Assembly (NCBI RefSeq): GCF_008056315.1
Contig: NZ_VRKQ01000021.1
Location: 62,001-126,000, forward strand
DNA length: 64,000 bases
Source: Seonamhaeicola maritimus
Lineage (GTDB): Bacteria; Bacteroidota; Bacteroidia; Flavobacteriales; Flavobacteriaceae
Direction: 5' to 3'
The notes beneath the pieces were generated by a model, which was not told the origin of the DNA, searched no databases, and was given only the letters and a program-made list of their open reading frames with translations. A program made the translations under genes and the position numbers. The stretch's first letter is position 1; every line of letters begins with the position of its first letter. This document shows positions 27,058 to 35,242 of this stretch, piece by piece.

Positions 27058-28746
27058 TTAAACAACTTCAACATACAAACCTTCTTCAGTCTTTTCAACT
27101 TTAGCAAGATTATTTTTAGTCAGTTCTTTAATAGACTTGTCCCATTTTTTGTTTGATAAACCAGACTGTAGTTTCAAATCAGCCAAGGTTAGTTTTTCCG
27201 CTTTTTTTAGAGTGTCTAAAACTGCTTTAGCTTCATCTGTTAAAGCAACTTGTTTTTTCTCTGGACGCATTTGAGGAAAGAATAACACTTCTTGAATAGA
27301 TTGGTTGTTCGTTAAAAACATAATTAATCTATCCATACCAATTCCCATACCAGACGTTGGAGGCATACCGTATTCCAAAGCTCTTAAAAAGTCATAATCT
27401 ATAAACTCTGTAGCTTCATCATCACCTTTTGCAGCAAGTTTTAATTGATGTTCAAAACGCTCACGTTGATCTATTGGGTCGTTTAATTCAGAGTAGGCGT
27501 TGGCAATTTCTTTACCACAAACCATTAATTCAAAACGTTCTGTTAGCTCAGGGTTATCTCTATGTTCTTTGCATAACGGACTCATTTCTTTTGGGTAATC
27601 AGTAATAAAGGTTGGTTGAATATAATTGCCTTCACATTTTTCACCAAAAATCTCATCAATCAATTTACCTTTACCCATAGTGTTGTCAACCTCAATACCC
27701 AAATCTATAGCAGCTTGTCTTATTTCATCTTCGGTTTTACCAGTAATATCAAAACCAGTAAAATGTTTGATAGAATCTGCCATGGTTACTCTGGCATAAG
27801 GCGCTTTAAAATCAACTTCATGGTCTCCAAAAGTAGCCTGCGTGGTTCCGTTTACAGCCATAGCACAATGTTCTAATAACTGCTCACAGAAGTCCATCAT
27901 CCAATTGTAATCTTTATAAGAAACATAAATTTCCATTGCAGTGAACTCCGGGTTGTGGGTTCTGTCCATCCCTTCGTTTCTAAAGTTTTTAGAAAACTCA
28001 TATACACCATCAAAACCACCAACAATTAGTCTTTTTAAATAAAGCTCGTTAGCAATTCGCATATATAAAGGTACATCTAAAGCATTATGATGTGTTATAA
28101 ATGGTCTAGCCGCAGCACCTCCTGGAATAGGTTGTAGAACAGGGGTTTCAACTTCAAAATACCCAGCGTCATTAAAAAACTGACGCATGGCATTAAACAA
28201 TTTTGTGCGTTTTACAAATACATCTTTAACCTGCGGATTTACAACTAAATCTGCATAACGCTGTCTGTAACGTTGTTCAGGGTCAGTAAATGCATCATAA
28301 ACAATACCGTCTTTTTCTTTTGGTAATGGTAATGGTTTTAATGCTTTACTCAATAAAGTAAAGTTTTTAACACGTACACTTTTCTCACCTACTTTAGTTA
28401 CGAAAAGCTCACCTTCAATACCAACAAAGTCACCAAAATCAATTAGTTTTTTAAATATGTCATTATAGAGTGTTTTGTCTTCTCCTTGGCATATTTCATC
28501 CCTATTAAAATACACTTGTATTTTTCCATCAGCATCCTGCAACTGAGCAAAACTAGCTTTTCCTTGAACCTTGATCATCATCAGTCTGCCTGCTATTACA
28601 ACCCGTTTGCCTTCCTCAAATCCTTCCTTAATTTGTTTTGAAGTATGGTTTACAGGGTATAAATCTGCAGGGTACGGATTTATTCCTAACTCACGTAATT
28701 TTCCTAATTTTTCTCTTCTTACTAATTCTTGCTCAGAAAGCTGCAT
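27058..28746 (-). CDS. lysS: lysyl-tRNA synthetase, class II
   Basis: A 562-residue class II LysRS. The OB-fold anticodon-binding domain (about 55-150) is followed by motif 1, motif 2 (FRNEGMDRTHNPEFTAMEIY) and motif 3 (GMGIGMDRLIMFLTN). FFPQMRPE marks the usual C-terminal end of the catalytic domain. About 60 further residues follow (EAKAVLDTLKKAEKLTLADL to EGLYVEVV), which look like a small winged-helix unit; E. coli LysRS lacks this. It charges tRNA-Lys in translation. Confidence 0.97.
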   Translation of the reverse strand: MQLSEQELVRREKLGKLRELGINPYPADLYPVNHTSKQIKEGFEEGKRVVIAGRLMMIKVQGKASFAQLQDADGKIQVYFNRDEICQGEDKTLYNDIFKKLIDFGDFVGIEGELFVTKVGEKSVRVKNFTLLSKALKPLPLPKEKDGIVYDAFTDPEQRYRQRYADLVVNPQVKDVFVKRTKLFNAMRQFFNDAGYFEVETPVLQPIPGGAAARPFITHHNALDVPLYMRIANELYLKRLIVGGFDGVYEFSKNFRNEGMDRTHNPEFTAMEIYVSYKDYNWMMDFCEQLLEHCAMAVNGTTQATFGDHEVDFKAPYARVTMADSIKHFTGFDITGKTEDEIRQAAIDLGIEVDNTMGKGKLIDEIFGEKCEGNYIQPTFITDYPKEMSPLCKEHRDNPELTERFELMVCGKEIANAYSELNDPIDQRERFEHQLKLAAKGDDEATEFIDYDFLRALEYGMPPTSGMGIGMDRLIMFLTNNQSIQEVLFFPQMRPEKKQVALTDEAKAVLDTLKKAEKLTLADLKLQSGLSNKKWDKSIKELTKNNLAKVEKTEEGLYVEVV

Positions 28747-28766
28747 TTTTGTGATTTTTAGAATCG

Positions 28767-28774
28767 CAAAATTA
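28767..28774 (-). promoter_or_regulatory. candidate -7 box TAATTTTG for lysS
   Basis: The minus strand reads TAATTTTG followed by C, a consensus -7 box, giving a leader of about 15 bases before the lysS ATG at 28746. No clear -33 TTG is present. Confidence 0.45.
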
Positions 28775-28937
28775 AACTATTTAAAAAAAACGAAAAGCTT
28801 CTTTTTAATTATTCTTTCAATTTTGAGCCCGATGAAGCTCATTTTCATGAAAATCAATCTTTTAATAAGCTCATATATGACAATAATCATAGGTTGATAT
28901 GAAATATAGGTTTTATTTAGATTTAATTTTTTTAGAT

Positions 28938-29828
28938 ATGAAAACCCTAATTTTAAGCACAATTATTCTGTTTTTTTTAAGTTTAAATGTATTAGCGCAA
29001 GAATTAAATCCTTATATAAAAATAACAGAGTCTACAGAAAGTATGCAGGAATTGTCAGATAAGATTATTTCTGCCTTAAAAGATAATTCATTTACGGTAT
29101 TGGGAGATTACAATCCATCAAATAAAAGTTCTTTAAAGGTAATTGCTTTTACAAGGAATGATTTAAGTAATAACGCTGTAAAAGTTTTAGATAGAGGTGC
29201 TTTAGCTGCGATTTTAAAAGTAGGATTGGTAAAGAAAGATAATAAAGTGACTATATCTTATACTAACCCTGATTATATTTTAAGAGCTTATTTGGGTGAT
29301 AACTATAATACTTATAGTGATTCATTTAAAAAAATCAGTACAGATTTAAAGAGGACATTTTCTACTATAGGAAGTGATTTTGTGCCGTTTGGGGGTGGAA
29401 TAAAAGAGGATAAATTAAAAAAATATCATTATAAAATTATGATGCCTTACTTCTCCGATCCTGTTGAATTAAATGAATTCTCATCATTTGAAGAAGGTCT
29501 AAAAACTATTGAGCATGCTCTGGCCTCAGAAAAAGGAAATACAAAAATGGTTTATAAGCTTATTTATAATAATGCTAAGGTTGCAGTTTTCGGAGTTGGG
29601 CTGTTAAATAAAGAGGATGGGGAATCTCATTTTTTACCAAAAATTGGCGAAGATCATGTTGCAGCATTACCATATGAAATAATATTACAAGATAATATTG
29701 TAACTATGCTTCATGGTAAATATAGGCTTGCATTACATTGGCCAGAATTAACCATGGGAACCTTTATGAAAATAATGAGTACACCTGGCGATATTGAAGA
29801 TACTTTAGAAGCCCTTTGTGTTAATTAA
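28938..29828 (+). CDS. exported protein with DUF302-like region
   Basis: A 296-residue protein with signal peptide MKTLILSTIILFFLSLNVLA. The N-terminal half (residues ~25-150) resembles DUF302-type domains: MQELSDKIISALKDNSFTVL and KVIAFTRNDLSNNAVKVLDR. The C-terminal half (LAALPYEIILQDNIVTMLHG style sequence, ending at TPGDIEDTLEALC) may be a second copy of the same fold. The ATG at 28938 is chosen because it gives a clean signal peptide; an in-frame ATG 13 codons earlier does not. Function unknown. Confidence 0.68.
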   Translation: MKTLILSTIILFFLSLNVLAQELNPYIKITESTESMQELSDKIISALKDNSFTVLGDYNPSNKSSLKVIAFTRNDLSNNAVKVLDRGALAAILKVGLVKKDNKVTISYTNPDYILRAYLGDNYNTYSDSFKKISTDLKRTFSTIGSDFVPFGGGIKEDKLKKYHYKIMMPYFSDPVELNEFSSFEEGLKTIEHALASEKGNTKMVYKLIYNNAKVAVFGVGLLNKEDGESHFLPKIGEDHVAALPYEIILQDNIVTMLHGKYRLALHWPELTMGTFMKIMSTPGDIEDTLEALCVN

Positions 29829-29900
29829 AATAGGCCATTGTAACAAAACTTCTAAATTTACGTCAAACGGTTATATCATCAATCGTTAATAAATCAAAGT

Positions 29901-30059
29901 ATGAGTTTTTGGAGAGTTTTACTGTCTATTATATGTCCACCTTTAGCAGTTCTAGATAAGGGGTGTGGTTCTATTTTTATAGTGTTTCTTTTATGGTTAT
30001 GTGGCTGGGTTCCTGGAGTAATTGCAGCATTGGTTATACTTAATAACCCAGATAGATAG
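29901..30059 (+). CDS. YqaE/Pmp3-family small membrane protein
   Basis: A 52-residue two-helix membrane peptide, easily missed because it is short. SIICPPLAVLDKGCG followed by LLWLCGWVPGVIAALVIL is the YqaE/Pmp3 signature (CPPLAV...G...GWVPG..HA). In yeast and plants this family moderates membrane potential and salt stress; in bacteria the role is unclear. It lies 30 bases upstream of lipB on the same strand. Confidence 0.9.
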   Translation: MSFWRVLLSIICPPLAVLDKGCGSIFIVFLLWLCGWVPGVIAALVILNNPDR

Positions 30060-30074
30060 ATTGTAAAATTATCG

Positions 30075-30082
30075 TAATTTTG
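30075..30082 (+). promoter_or_regulatory. candidate -7 box TAATTTTG for lipB
   Basis: TAATTTTG followed by C matches the -7 consensus and ends six bases before the lipB ATG at 30089, so transcription from it would be almost leaderless. A -33 TTG at the right distance is not visible. Confidence 0.45.
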
Positions 30083-30088
30083 CAATCT

Positions 30089-30787
30089 ATGAATAAGAAA
30101 ATTGAGTTACAAGACTTAGGTTTTAAAGACTACAAAGATACCTGGGATTACCAAGAGGATTTGTTTCGTGGTATTGTAGATACGAAGATTAAGAATAGGC
30201 GAGAAGAAGCTAATTTAGACACTAACAATTACTTTTTATTTGTAGAGCATCCGCATGTTTATACTTTAGGAAAAAGTGGTGATTTATCTAACTTACTTTT
30301 AAATGAAGAGCAACTCACACAAAAGGGAGCTACTTTTTATAAAATTAACCGAGGAGGTGATATTACCTATCACGGTCCTGGTCAAATTGTAGGTTACCCC
30401 ATTTTAGATTTAGAAAATTTCTTTACAGATATTCATAAATACCTTCGTTTGCTTGAAGAAATGATTATTCTAACATTAGCTGAATATGGCTTAAAAGCAG
30501 AACGTAGCAAAGGAGAAACTGGTGTTTGGTTAGATGTTGGTACGCCATTTGCCCGTAAAATATGTGCCATGGGTGTTAGGGCTAGTCGCTGGGTTACTAT
30601 GCATGGTTTTGCTCTAAATATTAATGCCGATTTAGGTTATTTTGATAATATTATCCCTTGCGGTATTCGAGGTAAGGCTGTTACTAGTTTAAATGTAGAA
30701 TTGGGTAAAAAATCTGTAGATGAATCTGAGGTAAAAGAAAAATTGCTAAAACATTTTATATCTCTTTTTGAGACAGAAATTATTTAG
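30089..30787 (+). CDS. lipB: lipoyl(octanoyl) transferase
   Basis: A 232-residue LipB. NRGGDITYHGPGQIVGYPI is the substrate-binding signature, and the active-site pair is C191 and K196 in IIPCGIRGKAVTSL. It moves octanoate from acyl carrier protein to lipoyl domains of 2-oxoacid dehydrogenases and glycine cleavage H protein. The ATG at 30089 is used; the upstream in-frame TTG lies within the promoter box. Its 3' end overlaps the broken SGNH gene on the other strand by eight bases. Confidence 0.96.
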   Translation: MNKKIELQDLGFKDYKDTWDYQEDLFRGIVDTKIKNRREEANLDTNNYFLFVEHPHVYTLGKSGDLSNLLLNEEQLTQKGATFYKINRGGDITYHGPGQIVGYPILDLENFFTDIHKYLRLLEEMIILTLAEYGLKAERSKGETGVWLDVGTPFARKICAMGVRASRWVTMHGFALNINADLGYFDNIIPCGIRGKAVTSLNVELGKKSVDESEVKEKLLKHFISLFETEII

Positions 30788-31428
30788 GGTTTCCTTGACT
30801 TTTTTCTATAGTTTTAAGTACACTCTTTATTTCTTCGGCCCATATTATATAAGCACTTTCATTTAAATGAGTGCCATCCCTAGAAAATTCTTTTTTTAAT
30901 CCATGGTTAGATGATAACCTTGAGTTTATGTCCAAAAACTCAATTTTATTATTCTTGCAATAGTCTATCAAAAAGGTGTTCAGACTATCAACCATAGATT
31001 TGCTAAATGCATTGTTTTCTTGATATAGGGTAGATTGCACCACCAGTGTGATTTTTTTTTTCGATAAAGGTGTTAATTAGGTTTTTGTAATTAGTTTTAA
31101 TTCTTTTTAAAGGAATTCCTGCTCCAATGTCATTAATTCCTCCAGAAATGAAACACACTTTAGGGGAATGATTTAAAACACTATCCTTTAATATCCATCT
31201 GTAATGGGATGTAGTAAACCCTCTAAACCCTCTTTTTTTAATATCATTACGATTTAATAAAATATTCCATTCACCTTCTTCAATAAGCGAATCTCCAAAC
31301 ATTATAATATTAACTTCTTCTTCTGAAGAAATGACAGTATCAAAAATTTCATCTTTGAATTTATATAATAATATACATAGGAAAAATATATTAAGAATGA
31401 GGGGTGTATTTGCTGAAAGGAGGGAGTT
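30780..31428 (-). pseudogene. SGNH/GDSL-family hydrolase interrupted by a frameshift at a T10 tract
   Basis: Two overlapping frames encode consecutive parts of one SGNH hydrolase. The first carries an N-terminal hydrophobic segment, the GDSL block VNIIMFGDSLIEEGEW and the block III FISGGINDIGAG; it ends near FIEKKNHTGG. The second begins with VQSTLYQENNAFSK and carries the catalytic block V SRDGTHLNESAYIIW. They join perfectly if one base is removed from the run of ten T (ten A on the coding strand) at 31052-31061, giving IEKKITLVVQSTLY. The frame is open upstream to 31428 but has no ATG before the GDSL block, so the start is also lost or non-standard. Confidence 0.8.
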
Positions 31429-31483
31429 TTAAGTTTTTTATTTTCAAATTATCGTTGCTTAATAGGTGTCATTATTTGTAAAA

Positions 31484-32632
31484 TTAATTAGCATTTAGCT
31501 TAATGTCATTTAGATCAATATGGAGTAAACTTTGGGATATTTTGTTTAATTTCTCCGAAGAATCTGAAAAATGATACACCCGATGCCAATGAGAAGTCGT
31601 TTCACCGTGACTTAAAATTTTTAAAGGAGCATTAGATTCTAACTCATAAAAGTTTTCACTGTTATTGTAGATTGGGATAGCTTCCCCTTGGAAAGGTTCT
31701 TCTTGGATACTTACAAAGGAGTTTGAATACCATAAATCATTTTCTTTCTTATATTCAACAATGGTAAGTTTATTTTTCGACTTTGAATAACATCCATAAA
31801 TATTTGGAGCAAACTCTGGAGGTATTCCAATTTTACTGCGGTATTTGCCATCTACTTTAAATAATACCGTGTTCTTTTTTACAATGAAGCGTGTACTATC
31901 AATGGTTGCTAAATAGGTTAGGATATCAGGTTTTTTGCCATCGTTTTTAAGCGGAATAATAACCACTGAATCATCACCAGGATACATTCCAGCACTCCAC
32001 AGCCCTAGTAATCCCTTTTCTTTAACCCAGGCTGTAGTGTCCAAATTGGTAAGTTTATGATTTGTTTCGAATGCTACATGTTTTGTGGAGTTCTTCAATT
32101 TGATATTTAGATTTTTTTGAATTATTTCTTGTCGAAGAATAGATATCTTTCGGTGCACTTCAAGATTAAATTCTGTTCCAACAAAGTTAGTAAGATTCAT
32201 TGATTTGGATAATTCTACATGATTTTCATCTTTATAAATTAGTGTATAAGGTTCAGATTCCATAGTAGAAGGAACTTTCCAATTATCATCGTGTATTGGT
32301 TCTATTTGTTGAAAATAGAATGAAAATTGACTTCCTAACGGACCAATCCATAACCTTTCTTCTCCACCGATACTTTTATTTAAATCTGTTAGTCCTTCTT
32401 CGTTAATCCAGCCATTACTTATGCCTTCAACATTATTATAAGTGCTAGTTAATATTCTACCTTGATGGAAAGGTGAAATAAGAATTCGACTATTGCCACC
32501 ATTTGAAACTAACTCAACAATTTCATGTTGGTCTTTTACAAGGTTATAATAGTAATTGTAATTTTTTTTGGTAGAAGATGAGCAACTTATAATGAATAGG
32601 AAAAAAAATAAAATATAAAATAAGTGCTTCAT
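31484..32632 (-). CDS. lipoprotein with galactose-mutarotase-like fold (DUF6786-type?)
   Basis: A 382-residue lipoprotein starting at MKHLFYILFFFLFIISCSSS (lipobox Cys17). The body is a large all-beta protein with SNGGNSRILISPFHQGRILT, GEERLWIGPLGSQFSFYF and SHGETTSHWHRVYHF, which look like the strands and conserved Glu/His/Arg of aldose-epimerase-like folds. I recall a Bacteroidota family of this type but am not certain of the name. The alternative start five codons earlier would spoil the signal peptide. Transcribed after the acyl-CoA-binding protein gene with a 14-base gap. Confidence 0.65.
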   Translation of the reverse strand: MKHLFYILFFFLFIISCSSSTKKNYNYYYNLVKDQHEIVELVSNGGNSRILISPFHQGRILTSTYNNVEGISNGWINEEGLTDLNKSIGGEERLWIGPLGSQFSFYFQQIEPIHDDNWKVPSTMESEPYTLIYKDENHVELSKSMNLTNFVGTEFNLEVHRKISILRQEIIQKNLNIKLKNSTKHVAFETNHKLTNLDTTAWVKEKGLLGLWSAGMYPGDDSVVIIPLKNDGKKPDILTYLATIDSTRFIVKKNTVLFKVDGKYRSKIGIPPEFAPNIYGCYSKSKNKLTIVEYKKENDLWYSNSFVSIQEEPFQGEAIPIYNNSENFYELESNAPLKILSHGETTSHWHRVYHFSDSSEKLNKISQSLLHIDLNDIKLNAN

Positions 32633-32646
32633 TGAATGGAATTGCA

Positions 32647-32913
32647 TTATTCTCTATATAAAAAGTACTTAGTTACCAATTCAATATACTTTTCCTTTGC
32701 TTCATCTTCTGTTAAGTCTTTAGATTGAAACAAAGCATTTGTTTTAAAGGCATTGATTAATGCTTCTCTACTTCTAGGTCTTCCGTAATCATTCGTGGCT
32801 CTTTTGTAATAAGCATATAGCTTTAAAAGCGTATCTGCCGGAAAAGGTTCTTGGTGGGCATTTACCCTAGCAACGGCTTCTTGAAATTCTATGTCTAACT
32901 TTTTGTCACTCAT
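32647..32913 (-). CDS. acyl-CoA-binding protein (ACBP)
   Basis: An 88-residue four-helix ACBP. The family core is visible as FQEAVARVNAHQEPFPADTL, LLKLYAYYKRATNDYG and the KEKYIELVTKYF C-terminal helix, with the Tyr and Lys residues that bind the CoA moiety. It carries long-chain acyl-CoA in the cytoplasm. The start codon directly follows the psd stop codon, so it is cotranscribed with the phospholipid genes cdsA and psd. Confidence 0.93.
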   Translation of the reverse strand: MSDKKLDIEFQEAVARVNAHQEPFPADTLLKLYAYYKRATNDYGRPRSREALINAFKTNALFQSKDLTEDEAKEKYIELVTKYFLYRE

Positions 32914-33564
32914 TTACATTTCTGCAATAATGGTTTCGCCACCATTTACTTTTTCATTTAGTTTGACCTTTATGTTAGTATCTAGTGGTAAAAATAAATC
33001 TACTCTAGAACCAAATTTTATAAAGCCAGCATCTGCTCCTTGAGTGGCTTTATGATTTTGCTTAGCATAATTCACAATACGTTTTGCCAAAGCACCAGCA
33101 ATTTGTCTGTAAAGCACTTTTCCGTAAGTATCATTTTCAACAACCACAGTAGTACGCTCATTTTCTTCACTGGCTTTAGGATGCCATGCCACTAAATATT
33201 TCCCCGGATGATACTTGCTAAAAATAACATTTCCGCTAATAGGATAACGAGTAACATGCACATTTAAAGGAGACATGAATACACTTACTTGTAAGCGTTT
33301 TTCTTTAAAATATTCTTTTTCAAAAACCTCTTCAATAACAACTACCTTACCATCAACGGGGGATAAAACTTGTTTATCATTTAAGATGGTGTTTCTTTTA
33401 GGATTTCTAAAAAATTGAAGGATAAGAATTAAAAGAACCAATAAGGCAATCATAACCAAAGTTCGTATCCAATAAATACTTATAAAGCTATCAACTAATA
33501 AAAAGGAAGCAACAACAATAACAAAGGTTACGAAAATAATTTTATGGCCTTCTTTATGAAACAT
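32914..33564 (-). CDS. psd: phosphatidylserine decarboxylase, short form
   Basis: A 216-residue PSD of the short archaeal/bacteroidetes type. Two N-terminal membrane helices (residues 8-50) precede SPVDGKVVVIEE, the SVFMSPLNVHVTRYPISG region with the conserved His, and FGSRVDLFLP, where the Gly-Ser bond is the self-cleavage site that creates the pyruvoyl group. It makes phosphatidylethanolamine. Its start overlaps the end of cdsA by 11 bases, showing tight operon coupling. Confidence 0.95.
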   Translation of the reverse strand: MFHKEGHKIIFVTFVIVVASFLLVDSFISIYWIRTLVMIALLVLLILILQFFRNPKRNTILNDKQVLSPVDGKVVVIEEVFEKEYFKEKRLQVSVFMSPLNVHVTRYPISGNVIFSKYHPGKYLVAWHPKASEENERTTVVVENDTYGKVLYRQIAGALAKRIVNYAKQNHKATQGADAGFIKFGSRVDLFLPLDTNIKVKLNEKVNGGETIIAEM

Positions 33565-34375
33565 ATTGCAAAAGTCTTAAAAATGAATAAATAAATGGGG
33601 CAGCAAAAATAATGCTATCTAAACGGTCAAACAAACCACCATGACCTGGCATTATAACACCGCTGTCTTTTACTCCCGCCTGTCTTTTAAATTTAGATTC
33701 TATTAAGTCACCAAGAGTGCCAAATACACTAATAATAATGCTTAAGATTAGCCATTTGGTGAAGTTTAGTGTTTCTGTAAAGGTAGCAATAAAATAGCTT
33801 GCTACGCATGAGAAAAATAAACCACCAAGAAAACCTTCTACTGTTTTTTTTGGTGAAATTTTAGCAAATAGTTTTTGTCTTCCAAAGTTCTTTCCAACTA
33901 AATATGCAAAAGAATCATTAACCCATATTAAAATGAATGAACCTAATAATATATTTGAATTATATGTGTTTTGGTAATTAGCAATTAAGATTAAAAACAC
34001 AAAAGCACTTGATAAATAAAAGGTGGTAATAATGAATCGTTTAGAGGCAAACAGAGGAATTGTCTTTTCAGAAAACAAATCTTTAATAAGAAAAAGTTCA
34101 ACAAAAATTGTGATTACCATAAGAATTTGAGTGGCTTCTTCTAATCCAAATTTCGTGTTTAATACTAATTTCCAATAGACAAACACAAAGTACATAATTA
34201 TAAAAACGATATACGGTGCAATACTCTTTAATTGAATAAGTTTTTTGAATTCAGCTAAACAAATAAGTCCAAAAATGAAAAAGAGAACAATGATAGCGTG
34301 CTCGTTTTGTAAACAGCCAATTAATAATGAAATATAAAGTAAGCCTGAGAATCCTCTAATAAGAATTTCTTTCAC
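33554..34375 (-). CDS. cdsA: phosphatidate cytidylyltransferase (CDP-diacylglycerol synthase)
   Basis: A 273-residue protein with about eight transmembrane helices. SPKKTVEGFLGG and the C-terminal signature GVIMPGHGGLFDRLDSIIF, with FGTLGDLIESKFKRQAGVKD between them, are the CdsA motifs. It makes CDP-diacylglycerol from phosphatidic acid and CTP, feeding the downstream phosphatidylserine and PE branch (psd is the next gene). A -7 box lies about 100 bases upstream. Confidence 0.95.
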   Translation of the reverse strand: MKEILIRGFSGLLYISLLIGCLQNEHAIIVLFFIFGLICLAEFKKLIQLKSIAPYIVFIIMYFVFVYWKLVLNTKFGLEEATQILMVITIFVELFLIKDLFSEKTIPLFASKRFIITTFYLSSAFVFLILIANYQNTYNSNILLGSFILIWVNDSFAYLVGKNFGRQKLFAKISPKKTVEGFLGGLFFSCVASYFIATFTETLNFTKWLILSIIISVFGTLGDLIESKFKRQAGVKDSGVIMPGHGGLFDRLDSIIFAAPFIYSFLRLLQYVS

Positions 34376-34475
34376 ACGTTTTATTTTTAATAATTCAATG
34401 TTCTTTTAAATTAATAAAATGAGAACATGTGCATACCTTAGTTCTCACATTAAAATTTTTAAACATTCTTCTTTG

Positions 34476-34483
34476 CAAATATA
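34476..34483 (-). promoter_or_regulatory. candidate -7 box TATATTTG for the cdsA-psd-ACBP operon
   Basis: The minus strand reads TATATTTG followed by C in the spacer between the LUD gene and cdsA. It would give a leader of about 95 bases. No convincing -33 element is visible. Confidence 0.4.
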
Positions 34484-34513
34484 ATTTTAAAAACTTTTAA
34501 TGCTCGTTTTATC

Positions 34514-35122
34514 CTATAAATCTTCTAAAAGCAGTAGGTATAGGTTTTTTGCACTGCTACCATAACTTAAAAAATCTTTTTCGTCTCCAGATTTAAAGTG
34601 TTTTATGGTGGTGATATTTGTTGGGATTTTTTGTCTATTCTTAGATTTAATTCCTCGCAAGCCTTCGCCAATATTATCAACAATTTGACTTGTAGTAGCA
34701 AAAACTATAAAGTTAAACGGTAATTCGGTTAACTTTTTTTCAAAAATTTGTTTAGACGAGATTAGTAATGATCCATCATTAGCTATTAAATTTTCGCATG
34801 TAGTTAAGAAAAAAGTGGATTCGCTAATTTTACGAGTACCTTCTATGTTTGAGTTTCTAAATTTGTCTTTTAAATTTTCATCAAGCAGTAAAACTTTTTT
34901 ATCATGCCATTTGTTTTCTTCAATGATGTTTTCTAGATTTTGATAAACTTCATTTAAATCTTCACAATACAAAAACTTACCCCCATTAGCTTTAAAGTTT
35001 ATAGTAAACCTTTCGTCTATGGGTAGCTTTATTTCTGGCATGTATTTGCCTCTATCATCAGATTTTAATTCCTTACCAGAGCTGTCAGATTTGGAACCAA
35101 AAATTTTTCTAAAAAGACTCAT
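34514..35122 (-). CDS. LUD-domain (LutC/YkgG-like) protein
   Basis: A 202-residue LUD-domain protein. An N-terminal basic/polar stretch (residues 1-35) is followed by the domain with FFLTTCENLIANDGSLLISS (the characteristic A-x-x-G-S-L/I turn), FNFIVFATTSQIVDNIGEGL and THIKHF-like strand. LutC relatives take part in lactate oxidation, but this single protein without LutA/LutB beside it and with an atypical N-terminus may have another role. It lies between ftsH and cdsA in an arrangement I recall as conserved in Flavobacteriaceae. Confidence 0.8.
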   Translation of the reverse strand: MSLFRKIFGSKSDSSGKELKSDDRGKYMPEIKLPIDERFTINFKANGGKFLYCEDLNEVYQNLENIIEENKWHDKKVLLLDENLKDKFRNSNIEGTRKISESTFFLTTCENLIANDGSLLISSKQIFEKKLTELPFNFIVFATTSQIVDNIGEGLRGIKSKNRQKIPTNITTIKHFKSGDEKDFLSYGSSAKNLYLLLLEDL

Positions 35123-35169
35123 TTAGTTACTGCTATTAACCCAATTCTTTTTGTTGTTTATCAAATATA

Positions 35170-35209
35170 AAAAATCTTAAACTAACCTTGAGGCTAATTT
35201 AAGATTTTT
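35170..35209. terminator. hairpin between ftsH and the LUD gene
   Basis: AAAAATCTTAAA pairs with TTTAAGATTTTT around a 16-base loop, 34 bases after the ftsH stop on the minus strand. The stem is A/T rich, so it is a moderate terminator. Confidence 0.55.
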
Positions 35210-35242
35210 ACTAAAAGCTTAACAGAATATGTGTGTTTCAGC

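Noticed and set aside
27616-27876. Open frame antisense to lysS
   Set aside because: It lies wholly within lysS on the opposite strand, has no family features and arises from the codon bias of the real gene. The same applies to antisense frames in ftsH, the SulP gene, hemL, the hydroxylase and the GH2 gene.
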